A DNA stretch of 40,525 bases from Paenibacillus ehimensis NBRC 15659. Lineage in GTDB: Bacteria; Bacillota; Bacilli; Paenibacillales; NBRC-103111. This document shows positions 9,091-16,992 of this stretch, one piece after another (position 1 is the stretch's first letter; every line of letters starts with the position of its first letter). Below the pieces are notes generated by a model. The model saw only the letters and a program-made list of their open reading frames with translations, made no database searches and was not told where the DNA came from. The position numbers were made by a program, and so were the translations under genes. The stretch is taken from the NCBI RefSeq assembly GCF_004000785.1, contig NZ_BILX01000063.1, forward strand, positions 1-40,525, given 5' to 3'.

Positions 9091-9115
9091 GCCCATACCG
9101 CAGCAGACGGCGGGC
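9091..9115 (-). other. Stem-loop between binding-protein and lyase genes
   Basis: On the - strand GCCC-g-CCG and CGG-tat-GGGC pair around a short loop directly after the binding-protein stop codon, with no T-run. Such stems after binding-protein genes often protect the 5' mRNA segment and give the binding protein higher expression than downstream genes. That role is inferred. Confidence 0.4.
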
Positions 9116-9119
9116 TTGC

Positions 9120-10658
9120 TTATTTCTTCTTGCTTTCGTTGTACTGGTCCATGTACTCTTTCATGATCTGCGCGCCCAAGCCTTTGCTCCAAGCCTCGAC
9201 TTCCGCCTGCACGGCTTCCCAATTGCCGGTCCCCATCACATAGTTGACCGCGGCGGCCGAGAGCTTTTTCTGATGATCCGGATTTTTACTGGCCGTTTCG
9301 GAGACGAAGGCGATGAACGGGTTCGGCACGCCGACCTGATCGAAGCCGTCCAGTACTTCTTTTTGCGCCTTCTTGATCTCCGGAACCTGGGAATCCGCAT
9401 AAATGTATTTGTCGTATGCGTTTTGCAGCACAAGCAGCAATGGTTTTTCCTTATCGTAAAGCTTCTTCTGTTCCTCGGTGCGTTCCACGGCGCCCGACTC
9501 TTTGTCGTACTTGGTGTAGTGCACGCCCGGTATGCCCGCCTTCGCCATCTCCGTACCTTCATCGGAAGCGGTCCAATTGAGAAACTCGACGATTTTCTTC
9601 ACTTTATCCTTTGCGACGCTCGTCGGAACGACCCAGATGCCGTAATAGCCTTCGATCATCTGCACGCCCTTCTTGCCGCCCGGTCCCTCCAGATACGGCA
9701 CCCCAACCAGCTCCGCTTTCGGATCGGTCTTTCGCATCACCGCCAGGTTGTTCTCGTTCATCATGCTGACGTTGTCGACCATCGCGCCGGCGACGCCGGA
9801 CTTGAACTTGTCCTTCACCTGCCCGGTCTTGAGCACCGGGGCGTCCTTATCGATCAGCCCGGAGGTGTATGCCATGCGAAGCCAATCGAGATAAGCCTTG
9901 TATTCCGGCGTTTGGAAATAAGCCACCGGCTTGTCGCCTTCGATTTTGTACGAGTACGGAAGGCCGAAGGCAAAAGCGACCGGATTCGCCGAACCGAACC
10001 AAGGCGTCGTGAACGGACCTGCGATCATCGGGACCGTTTTGCCGCCCCCGGCCGGGTCTTTCTCCTTGAACACCTTGAGCACGTTCGTCAGCTCGTCAAC
10101 GGTTTTGGGCACCGGCAAATTGTATTTGTCCAGCCAATCCTTGCGGAGGAAAAAGTTCGCATTGCCCCCGCCGTGCGTGCTGCGCGGTCTCGGAATGCCG
10201 AAAATCTCATTTTTTACCGTCGTGTTGTCCCACGTATACTGAGGGATCTTTTGCAGATTCGGCATATCCTTCACCAGCGCCGTCAAGTTGTGGAACGCTC
10301 CCTGCTTGACGAGCTTCGTGTATTTCTCGTCCTTGCCGTCCGTCAGCAAAATGAGGTCGTACTGGCTTCCCGAGGCGATGGCAATGTTCACTTTATCCGG
10401 ATACACGTCGCCCGGCACGAATTCGAGATTCAGCTTAACGTTGGCTTTCTTTTCGATCTCCTTGAGCGCCTGGCTGTTCTCAAGCACGGGCGGCTCCCCG
10501 GCGGACAGCACCGCGAGCGCCTTGATCGTCGTCGGTTCGTTCGAACCCGCTGCAGGCTTGCCGGCTTCTTTCGTTCCGGCGCCAGTCGCACAGCCCACGA
10601 GGCTGCCCAGAGTCAGAATGGTGACGCATGTCCCTGCGAGCCATTGTTTCGTTTTCAT
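9120..10658 (-). CDS. ABC transporter solute-binding lipoprotein, LplA type
   Basis: A 512-residue extracellular solute-binding protein of the family-1, LplA-like group found with two permeases in Paenibacillus-type sugar loci. The signal peptide (KTKQW, then a hydrophobic stretch) ends in the lipobox LVGC, so Cys23 should be lipidated and anchor the protein to the outer membrane face. A Gly/Ala/Lys linker follows, then the two-lobed binding fold with motifs such as FFLRKDWLDKYNLPVPKTVDEL and a Trp-rich hinge. GAGAGGGG lies upstream of the ATG. It is the third transport gene after the two permease genes. It should capture the oligosaccharide that the downstream enzymes cut; the ligand cannot be read from sequence. 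Confidence 0.92.
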   Translation of the reverse strand: MKTKQWLAGTCVTILTLGSLVGCATGAGTKEAGKPAAGSNEPTTIKALAVLSAGEPPVLENSQALKEIEKKANVKLNLEFVPGDVYPDKVNIAIASGSQYDLILLTDGKDEKYTKLVKQGAFHNLTALVKDMPNLQKIPQYTWDNTTVKNEIFGIPRPRSTHGGGNANFFLRKDWLDKYNLPVPKTVDELTNVLKVFKEKDPAGGGKTVPMIAGPFTTPWFGSANPVAFAFGLPYSYKIEGDKPVAYFQTPEYKAYLDWLRMAYTSGLIDKDAPVLKTGQVKDKFKSGVAGAMVDNVSMMNENNLAVMRKTDPKAELVGVPYLEGPGGKKGVQMIEGYYGIWVVPTSVAKDKVKKIVEFLNWTASDEGTEMAKAGIPGVHYTKYDKESGAVERTEEQKKLYDKEKPLLLVLQNAYDKYIYADSQVPEIKKAQKEVLDGFDQVGVPNPFIAFVSETASKNPDHQKKLSAAAVNYVMGTGNWEAVQAEVEAWSKGLGAQIMKEYMDQYNESKKK

Positions 10659-10690
10659 CGTAGAAAACCCCTCTCATCGTCTTGGTAAAA

Positions 10691-11569
10691 TTACTCTTTG
10701 ATCGAACCGAGCATGGCGCCTTTGGCAAAATGCTTTTGCAGGAAAGGATAGACAACGACGATCGGAATCATCGCTACGATAATGGCCGCCATCTTCACAT
10801 TGTCGCCGACCTTGCTGGCCAGCTCAAAATCCAGATTGTTCTCGGAAGCGATGTTGGCTTCACCCGCAACGACCATCAGGCGCAGCAGCACTTGAATCGG
10901 CCATTTGGCGTTGTCGCTCAAATAAATGATCGCCCCGAAAAATTCGTTCCAGTGCGCGACCATAAAGAACAGCGAAAAGGTTGCGATGATCGGCATCGAA
11001 AGCGGGATGACCACGGAGAGCAGAATGCGCGGTTCTCCCGCCCCGTCAATGCGGGCGGCTTCGTCCAAACTCTCCGGCAGGCTTTGAAAAAACGTCTTCA
11101 TGACCAGCACGGTAAAAGCATTCGTCGCGCCCGGCAAAATCAAGGCCCAATAGCTGTCCAGCAGGCCAAGCGATTTGATCAGCAAATATTTCGGAATGAG
11201 TCCGCCGCTGAACACCATCGTAAAAAGCATCAGCAGCAGCAGCAGCTTGCGGCCGGGCAGCGTTTTTTTGGACAGCGCGTAGGCCAGCGTAATCGATACG
11301 AGCAGGTTAACGGCCGTCCCGACCACCGTAATGTAGACCGTATTGCCGATGCTCCGCACGAAACGGTCGGTCGAGAACAAGTACCGGTACGCCTCGAAAT
11401 TCAGCTGCTCCGGGATCAAATAAAACCGGCCGCCAAGCGATTCGCTGACCGGACTGAGCGAGACGGTCAGCATGTACCAGAACGGGATGACGACAGCCAA
11501 GCACAGCACAAGCAGAAACAACATATTGACGGCATCAAAGACGGAAATACGCCGCAGCCTCATTCCCAT
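10691..11569 (-). CDS. Carbohydrate ABC transporter permease, LplC/YtcP type
   Basis: A 292-residue MalG-like inner-membrane permease with six predicted hydrophobic spans. The cytoplasmic loop that docks on the ATPase is clear: EAARIDGAGEPRILLSVVIPLS, with the invariant Gly, followed by the last spans. The C-terminus ends KHFAKGAMLGSIKE, typical of the LplC/YtcP group. GGAGGGAGGGG precedes the start. It overlaps no neighbour: 14 bp after the other permease and 32 bp before the binding protein. It should form the channel with the partner permease. The ATPase must come from elsewhere, probably a shared MsmX-like protein, as is usual for these loci. Confidence 0.93.
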   Translation of the reverse strand: MGMRLRRISVFDAVNMLFLLVLCLAVVIPFWYMLTVSLSPVSESLGGRFYLIPEQLNFEAYRYLFSTDRFVRSIGNTVYITVVGTAVNLLVSITLAYALSKKTLPGRKLLLLLMLFTMVFSGGLIPKYLLIKSLGLLDSYWALILPGATNAFTVLVMKTFFQSLPESLDEAARIDGAGEPRILLSVVIPLSMPIIATFSLFFMVAHWNEFFGAIIYLSDNAKWPIQVLLRLMVVAGEANIASENNLDFELASKVGDNVKMAAIIVAMIPIVVVYPFLQKHFAKGAMLGSIKE

Positions 11570-11583
11570 GGTTCCCCTCCCTC

Positions 11584-12531
11584 CTAGAATAGGCCTTCTT
11601 CTTTAAACAGCTTGGATATGAAGTTCGCCGTCAGCATCAGAATGAGTCCGACAACCGAATTGAACAGGCCGACGGCGATGCTGAAGCTGAATTCGAACCG
11701 CTGCAGCCCCACCTTGTACACATACAGATCGAATACGTTCGATACCTCGTCGTTGAAATTGTTCCACATGAGGAACACCTGCATAAAGTTCGAGTCCAGG
11801 ATCGAGCCGAGCCGTAGAATCAACAGCACAATGATCGTGCTTCGAATCCCGGGAAGCGTAATATGCCAGATCCGGTGCCAGCGGTTCGCGCCGTCGACCG
11901 TCGCCGCTTCGTACTGCTCGGGGTTAATTCCTGCAAGCGCTGCCATAAAAATGATCGTGCCCCACCCGGCATCCTTCCAGATTTGCTGCAGGACGACCAA
12001 GGGACGGAACCATTCGCTGCTCATCAGGAACGGAACGTTCTGATCAAGCCATTGCCCCAAATAATGGTTGATCACGCCCGACGGCCCGAAAAAGATGAAC
12101 GTAATGCCCACGATGATGACCCAGGATACAAAGTGCGGAAGATACACGACCGTTTGAACGAGCCGCTTGTACAAGCTGAAGCGAACCTCGTTAAGCAGAA
12201 GAGACAATACGATCGTAAAGGGGAAGAAAAAAATCAGGTTGTAGAAGCTGAGCAGCAGCGTGTTTTTTAATAATTGAAAGAACGTCGGCTCCGAGAAAAA
12301 TTGCCGGAAATGCTCGAAGCCTACCCACTCGCTGCCCAGCACGCCCCGGTACGGGCTGTAATCCTGAAACGCCAGCAGCACGCCCCACATCGGCACATAA
12401 TGAAAAATGATAAAGTACGCCATGCCCGGGGCCGCCAGCATATAAAACCAGAGGTGCTTTCGAAACGCCTGCTTTCTGAATAAAGACGCTTTCCTGACGG
12501 ACAGCCGCTTGTCCGGCACCGCATGCTCCAT
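11584..12531 (-). CDS. Carbohydrate ABC transporter permease, LplB/YteP type
   Basis: A 315-residue MalF-like permease. After a basic N-terminus (~30 residues) come six hydrophobic segments beginning FYMLAAPGMAYFIIFHYVPMWG. The ATPase-docking loop is EQYEAATVDGANRWHRIWHITLP, and the C-terminus NFISKLFKEEGLF is typical of the LplB group. It is the first gene of the import operon. GAAGGAGGTT lies ahead of the ATG, and a well-formed promoter is placed 40-65 bp further upstream. It should pair with the following permease. Confidence 0.93.
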   Translation of the reverse strand: MEHAVPDKRLSVRKASLFRKQAFRKHLWFYMLAAPGMAYFIIFHYVPMWGVLLAFQDYSPYRGVLGSEWVGFEHFRQFFSEPTFFQLLKNTLLLSFYNLIFFFPFTIVLSLLLNEVRFSLYKRLVQTVVYLPHFVSWVIIVGITFIFFGPSGVINHYLGQWLDQNVPFLMSSEWFRPLVVLQQIWKDAGWGTIIFMAALAGINPEQYEAATVDGANRWHRIWHITLPGIRSTIIVLLILRLGSILDSNFMQVFLMWNNFNDEVSNVFDLYVYKVGLQRFEFSFSIAVGLFNSVVGLILMLTANFISKLFKEEGLF

Positions 12532-12568
12532 ATCCGAACCTCCTTCACATGTCTGATGTTGTAGCTCG

Positions 12569-12598
12569 ACTATAGCCGCTCTCCGAAAGCCGTAGCAA
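12569..12598 (-). promoter_or_regulatory. Promoter of the sugar import and degradation operon
   Basis: Read on the - strand, TTGCTA (12598-12593) and TATAGT (12574-12569) are separated by 18 bp and match sigma-A boxes at 4 of 6 and 5 of 6. The transcript would start about 30 bp before the LplB-type start codon. Confidence 0.6.
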
Positions 12599-12641
12599 CA
12601 GTAAACTTTTACGGCAGGTGGACTTTTTCGCCCGAAAAAAA

Positions 12642-12667
12642 AGTGCAGTCAGCTGCAAAATAGTGCA
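12642..12667. promoter_or_regulatory. Direct repeat, candidate AraC-regulator binding site
   Basis: AGTGCA occurs at 12642-12647 and again at 12662-12667, a 20-bp period (two helical turns), upstream of the operon's -35 box. Tandem half-sites on one face of the helix are the usual target of AraC-family activators, and the locus encodes such a regulator next door. Binding is inferred. Confidence 0.35.
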
Positions 12668-12686
12668 CATCCTGTCGGATCAACGC

Positions 12687-12704
12687 AAAAAAACCGCAAA
12701 GCGG
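12687..12704 (-). terminator. Short intrinsic terminator of the regulator gene
   Basis: On the - strand CCGC-TTT-GCGG is followed by seven T residues, starting immediately after the regulator stop codon. The stem is only four pairs, so read-through into the transport operon is possible. Confidence 0.55.
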
Positions 12705-13340
12705 CTAAGCTTCGCGGGTATCGCTCCGGAACATTTCGCGGTACCGGGTCGGCGTCACTCCTTCGTGCTTTTTGAACACGCGGTAGTAATACGATGGCTG
12801 GTAGCCGACGCGATAGGCGATGTCATTCACTTTTTCGTTCGAATAAAGCAGCAGCTCCTTGGACTTATCCAGACGCAGCTTGGTCAAATAATCGATAAAA
12901 TTGACGCCTGTCGTTTCCTTGAACCCGGCGCTGAGCTTGGACAAGCTGATGCCGTACCGGTCAGAGTACGTCTCCAGCGAAATATCAAGCGCGTATTCTT
13001 CCGTCAGAGACTGCTTCACTTTTTCTACCGTTTCCTGCATGAGCCGGTCTTGGGTATCGTTCAGCGTGTTCGCCATTGCGCTCATGTAAGCGCTTAGCTT
13101 CGCATGAAACCAGGAAGCCATCTCGTCGGGCTCGCGCAGACGGTTCAATTGCTCGTACAAGTCGACATTCGGGTACAGGAGCTGCGGACTGAAGCCCGAC
13201 AGCAGCATATGGTGCAGCAGCGTTCCGAGCAGCTGATTCATGCCCTGCCGGACCTGCATCTCGGTCTGACCATGCTCCGTCAGCTCCTTCATAAACGTCT
13301 CCAGCGCGCCCGTGACCGCTTCCCGGTCGCCAGAGCGCAT
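12705..13340 (-). CDS. C-terminal half of split AraC-family regulator (HTH domain)
   Basis: This 211-residue frame holds the DNA-binding half of the locus regulator. Its C-terminal ~100 residues are an AraC double helix-turn-helix: ISLSKLSAGFKETTGVNFIDYLTKLR, then VNDIAYRVGYQPSYYYRVFKKHEGVTP. It overlaps the upstream half by 52 bp in another frame, and the two together match one ~770-residue membrane-anchored AraC regulator. The join lies near 13340-13350, where one base appears to be missing. An AAGGAG site sits 11 bases before the ATG at 13340-13338, so the HTH half could be translated alone. Whether this is a true mutation, a sequencing error or real two-protein expression is undecided. 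The helices themselves look intact. Confidence 0.75.
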   Translation of the reverse strand: MRSGDREAVTGALETFMKELTEHGQTEMQVRQGMNQLLGTLLHHMLLSGFSPQLLYPNVDLYEQLNRLREPDEMASWFHAKLSAYMSAMANTLNDTQDRLMQETVEKVKQSLTEEYALDISLETYSDRYGISLSKLSAGFKETTGVNFIDYLTKLRLDKSKELLLYSNEKVNDIAYRVGYQPSYYYRVFKKHEGVTPTRYREMFRSDTREA

Positions 13341-15028
13341 ATGCGGATCATCTCCTTCTCCGCGGAGAAGGGGTACAGAATCGGGGCGTCATGGACCACC
13401 AAGCTTTCCAAATCCAGAATCTGATTCATTTCGTTCAAATTCCGGTAGCCGAACGAGCGAAGGACCTGTTCGTAGACCCGCGGCAGCTCGGACAGCAGCT
13501 CCGTTTCCTTCGCCAAGCCGATCAACAGATTCATATGCAGAATGGCATGCAGCGAGTGAATCAGCTCTTCGCTGAACGCATGCAGCTGCTTCCGCATGCC
13601 GCCCATGTCCTCATCCTTCGGCACGAGCAGCAGCAGACTGACGGACAGCTCCTGCTCGTTCACGACGCCGAACTGCTCAAACCGCTTCTCCGACAGCTCC
13701 CCGATCACATTAGCGGCGGCAAACGTCACGAGCTGCTCGTCGCCTTCGCCGAACCGGCCCTGCAATTTGGAGAAGCCGAGCAGCCGGACATTCATAAGCA
13801 CGAACGTGCTGCCGCCGGGCTCCCACCCGTACTGCTCCATCCGGTGCCGCAGCTCCTCCTCGTTCAGATGGGACAAGTGGTCGTTCATGAGCTGGAACAA
13901 GAATAATTCCCTAAGTGTAAGCAGATGCTGCTCGACCCGTTCGTGAAGCTGCTTGCTCTGGCTGTTCAAGTGAAGCCACTGCCGTTCGATGAGCTCCAGC
14001 TCGTCCTGCGCCTTCAAGTCGCCCAAGCCGTGCTTGTCCGACCGGAACAGCTGGACCACCCGAGCAATAGGCCGGACCAGCCTTCGCGAAGCGATCCACG
14101 ACATCAAGGCCGCGACGGCGATCCCGAGCCCTCCCATCGCCAGTAGCGCCCGGGAGGTGTTGACGACGGGCTGCGTCAGCTTGGAAACCGGAGTGGCCGA
14201 GACGTACTGCCAGCCATGCTTCTCCAGCGAACCGAACGAAACGGCGTATCTCTCCCCGTTCCACTCCCGGAAAAACGAGCCCGACTTCGCCTGAGCCGAC
14301 TCCTTCGCCACTTCGTCGCGAAGAAAATATTCGAACCGGTGCTTGTCCGGTTCCTTGGTTACGTTCATATCGAGCCAGTCCCCGTTCGACTTCAGCAGAA
14401 AAGCCGCTCCCTGCAGCTCCCCGTCCATTTGCAGCAGCCGATTAACCTCCGCCGCATTGAACTGGACGAGCAGATATCCGAAGGGAGAATGGTCCGGAAT
14501 CGTCTGCACGAGCGCCAGCGACCCTTGCGAGAAGGTCCAGTACTGCTCCATTTCTTTCAGGAATAACGAACGGAAAAATTCATTTTCTTCCGGATTGTCG
14601 ATCGGTATCGCCACTTTACTGTTCAGCGCCGAGACGTACAAGGACGAATCGGGCAGAAACAGGCGCACTTCGCGGATTAGCGGACTGGAGTTGCTCATGA
14701 CCAGCAGCGTCCGGGCCAGCTTCTGTGTGAACACAATCTCCTGCTGGAACGATTCGAGTGTCATATCGCCGAGCGGAGGCTGCAGCATCGGATTGTACTT
14801 CCACATCGTCACCATCTTTTCGAGCTGGCTCAATTGGTCGTTCATCCGCAGCACCATCTGCTCCAGCCGGACCTCGTGCGTCCGGTTCACTTCCTGCTCG
14901 ATTTGCCGGACACCGACGTAATAAGTCAGGAACGCCAGAAGCGCGGTCGGCACGCTGGCGACCAGCAGGACGAAAACGAGGCTTTTGCGGTAAAAGGCGT
15001 TTTTCGGGTTCATGAAATAGTTGAGCAT
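13289..15028 (-). CDS. N-terminal half of split AraC-family regulator (membrane sensor)
   Basis: This 579-residue frame is the sensor half of a large membrane-bound AraC-type regulator of the kind that sits beside LplABC transporters. A first membrane span is at ~16-40 (SLVFVLLVASVPTALLAFLTYYVG), then an extracytoplasmic sensing region to ~285, a second span at ~293-315 (LLAMGGLGIAVAALMSWIAS), a linker, and a cytoplasmic region. It runs out of frame after ILYPFSAEKEMIR, where full-length relatives continue into a helix and then the HTH domain. The last ~16 residues (ICALATGKRS and on) are Arg-rich and look like an out-of-frame tail. GAGGTG precedes the ATG. It should sense extracellular or envelope-associated sugar signals and activate the transport operon, provided the break is not disabling. 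Confidence 0.8.
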   Translation of the reverse strand: MLNYFMNPKNAFYRKSLVFVLLVASVPTALLAFLTYYVGVRQIEQEVNRTHEVRLEQMVLRMNDQLSQLEKMVTMWKYNPMLQPPLGDMTLESFQQEIVFTQKLARTLLVMSNSSPLIREVRLFLPDSSLYVSALNSKVAIPIDNPEENEFFRSLFLKEMEQYWTFSQGSLALVQTIPDHSPFGYLLVQFNAAEVNRLLQMDGELQGAAFLLKSNGDWLDMNVTKEPDKHRFEYFLRDEVAKESAQAKSGSFFREWNGERYAVSFGSLEKHGWQYVSATPVSKLTQPVVNTSRALLAMGGLGIAVAALMSWIASRRLVRPIARVVQLFRSDKHGLGDLKAQDELELIERQWLHLNSQSKQLHERVEQHLLTLRELFLFQLMNDHLSHLNEEELRHRMEQYGWEPGGSTFVLMNVRLLGFSKLQGRFGEGDEQLVTFAAANVIGELSEKRFEQFGVVNEQELSVSLLLLVPKDEDMGGMRKQLHAFSEELIHSLHAILHMNLLIGLAKETELLSELPRVYEQVLRSFGYRNLNEMNQILDLESLVVHDAPILYPFSAEKEMIRICALATGKRSRARWRRL

Positions 15029-15057
15029 GGCTGCACCTCGGTCGCGTTTCTACCTCC

Positions 15058-15087
15058 AACATAACGGGCAATGCCTTCCGAAGTCAA
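15058..15087 (-). promoter_or_regulatory. Candidate promoter of the AraC-type regulator
   Basis: On the - strand TTGACT (15087-15082) and TATGTT (15063-15058) are separated by 18 bp, about 30 bp before the regulator's ribosome-binding site. Confidence 0.5.
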
Positions 15088-15202
15088 GAATGCGTTTTCA
15101 TTTCAGGGTTTACGCGGGGTGGGCGCTGCTTCCCCGGGTGGCGCCTGCGCGCTGAACGCGTGGACTCGCCCCCGGCTTTCAAACGCCTCCCGCCCCGCCT
15201 GG

Positions 15203-16147
15203 CTACTGCCGCAGCGTCTCCCCGTGATGCAGCACCCGCAGCCGCTCCGGCTCAAGCTGCCGCCGAGTCCATTCCGCGAGCAGACGGTCGAGCGCCTCGC
15301 GCGGCGTATCGTCCGCGAGGCGGAACGCGCCGTAATGCATCGGCACGAACAGCTCGGCCCCGCAGTCGAGGAACGCCTGAACCGCCTGTTCGGGGCTCAC
15401 GTGCTGCTGGGACATAAACCATTCCGGCTCGTAAGCGCCGATCGGCATCAGCGCCCACTTGATCGGGAAGCGGTCGCCGATCAGCTTGAAGCCCGGGAAA
15501 TAGCCGCTATCCCCGGCAAAATAGATCGCGTGCCGCTTCCCGCCGTGGTTCGTCGGCCGAACGATCCAGCCGCCCCAGTGCGACGTATTCATATCGAACA
15601 GCGTGCGGCGCGTCCAATGCTGCGCGGGAACAAAATGCAGCTCCAGCGAACCGAACCGGAGCTCCTCCCACCAGTTGGCCTCGGTCACATGCGCGAACCC
15701 GCAGGAGCGCAGCTTGGCCCCCAGCCCGGCCGGGACAAAAAGCTCCATTCCGGCGTTGGCCCGGGCAAGCTGCCGCAGCGTCGGCAGGTGCATGTGGTCG
15801 TAATGGCTGTGCGACAGCAGCACCGCGTCGATCGGCGGAAGCTCCTCCAAGCGCAAGCCAGGCGGCGCAAGACGCTTCTCCAGCCCCATCCGTTCCGCCC
15901 ATACCGGATCGGTGATCAGGTTTCGGCCCCCCATCTGCAGCAAAAACGTCGAGTGCCCGATCCAAGTCACCGTCGTCTGCGTCCGGTTGCTGCGCAAGTA
16001 ATCGAGCTGCCGCTCTTCGGCCTGCGGCACGCGGTAGGACAAATCTTTAATTTTCGCTTTGCGCTCCTTGCGCCATTGGCGCAGATGGGCCAGCTTTTTA
16101 TGGTTTTGACTGCCGTCCAAATTTTCATACCGCCGACGAGTGATCAC
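15203..16147 (-). CDS. Metallo-beta-lactamase-fold hydrolase (NAPE-PLD/UlaG-like)
   Basis: A 314-residue metallo-beta-lactamase-fold enzyme. The first metal motif is LSHSHYDHMH, preceded by TWIGHSTFLLQ and DPVWAERM, and further ligands are in FAGDSGYFPGF and FVPMHYGAF. The pattern (WIGHSTFL, DPVW, a late GDSGY) matches the group that includes N-acyl-phosphatidylethanolamine phospholipase D and UlaG. Bacterial members hydrolyse phosphodiester or lactone bonds, and the actual substrate is not visible. The start is a GTG with GAGAGGACGG ahead of it. No signal peptide is seen, so it is cytosolic. It stands alone, back to back with the thiamine pyrophosphokinase gene. Confidence 0.88.
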   Translation of the reverse strand: MITRRRYENLDGSQNHKKLAHLRQWRKERKAKIKDLSYRVPQAEERQLDYLRSNRTQTTVTWIGHSTFLLQMGGRNLITDPVWAERMGLEKRLAPPGLRLEELPPIDAVLLSHSHYDHMHLPTLRQLARANAGMELFVPAGLGAKLRSCGFAHVTEANWWEELRFGSLELHFVPAQHWTRRTLFDMNTSHWGGWIVRPTNHGGKRHAIYFAGDSGYFPGFKLIGDRFPIKWALMPIGAYEPEWFMSQQHVSPEQAVQAFLDCGAELFVPMHYGAFRLADDTPREALDRLLAEWTRRQLEPERLRVLHHGETLRQ

Positions 16148-16255
16148 GTGCCGTCCTCTCCCTTTTTCCCAGCCTTAGCTGCTCTTTTATCCAAACTATA
16201 CCTTACTCCCCCCATTCATCTCAATTTCTCCTGCGTGCTCTCTTGATCTTAATCA

Positions 16256-16264
16256 TGGTATAAT
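16256..16264 (+). promoter_or_regulatory. Extended -10 promoter of thiamine pyrophosphokinase gene
   Basis: TGGTATAAT is a perfect extended -10 element. No good -35 box is found 17 bp upstream, which is common with a TGn extension. The start codon is 36 bp downstream. Confidence 0.6.
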
Positions 16265-16299
16265 GGGTTCCACTAAGTTTGGCAGGAGGCAACGGACGG

Positions 16300-16968
16300 A
16301 TGGAACGGAAACGGGTTCTTATTTTCTCAGGGGGCCGGCTGGGGGGCTGGGCGTTGCGCGAAATCCGCACAGGCGATGTGCTCGTCGGGGCGGACCGCGG
16401 GGCGCTCTTTCTGGTGCGGCACGGGTACCGGCCGGATATCGCGCTCGGGGATTTCGACTCCGTCAGCCCGGGGGAACTTGAGGAAGTACGCCGGGCCAGC
16501 CGCGAGTTCGTCGCCTGCGATCCGGTGTGGAAAGACTTGACCGACACGGAGATGGCCTTCACCTGGGCGCTCGAACAAAACGCCGAGGAGATCGTGCTGC
16601 TGGGCGTGCTTGGCACCCGATGGGACCATTCGCTCGCGAACGTCCATCTGCTGCGCAAGGCCCTGGCCGCAGGCATCCGCTGCCGGATCGCCGACGCTTG
16701 CAACGAGCTGATGCTGATGGACGGCAATGCCCCGCTAACGGTCGGCCGGAGCCGGTTCACTCACGTGTCGCTGCTTCCGCTGAGCATCGAGGTGACGGGA
16801 ATTACGCTCGAAGGGTTCCAGTACCCGCTGCACGAGGCGACGCTGACGATCGGGCAATCGCTCGGCATCAGCAACGTGCTGCTTGGCGAAGCCGGGCACA
16901 TCTGCATCCGGGACGGCCTGCTGCTCGTCATTCAGAGCCGGGATGAAGAGGAAACGGCTCCGGAGTAA
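16300..16968 (+). CDS. Thiamine pyrophosphokinase
   Basis: Thiamine pyrophosphokinase (222 residues) transfers pyrophosphate from ATP to thiamine, making the cofactor TPP. Signature segments follow in order: GADRG (30-34), LGDFDS (49-54), KDLTDTE (78-84) and GTRWDHSLAN (105-114). The C-terminal part (~135-215) is the beta-rich thiamine-binding domain. A TTG codon at 16279 keeps the frame open, but the ATG at 16300 has AGGAGG ten bases upstream and begins the normal N-terminus (ERKRVLIFSGG), so it is preferred. Its usual Bacillus context with rpe and spoVM is not present here. It ends 24 bp from the convergent Crp-family gene without a visible terminator. Confidence 0.92.
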   Translation: MERKRVLIFSGGRLGGWALREIRTGDVLVGADRGALFLVRHGYRPDIALGDFDSVSPGELEEVRRASREFVACDPVWKDLTDTEMAFTWALEQNAEEIVLLGVLGTRWDHSLANVHLLRKALAAGIRCRIADACNELMLMDGNAPLTVGRSRFTHVSLLPLSIEVTGITLEGFQYPLHEATLTIGQSLGISNVLLGEAGHICIRDGLLLVIQSRDEEETAPE

Positions 16969-16992
16969 GCATGCGGACAGGATTTCTCGCTT

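Noticed and set aside
9273..10688. Long + strand frame opposite the binding-protein gene
   Set aside because: Antisense shadow of a clear lipoprotein gene; rich in His/Arg/Gln without domain features.
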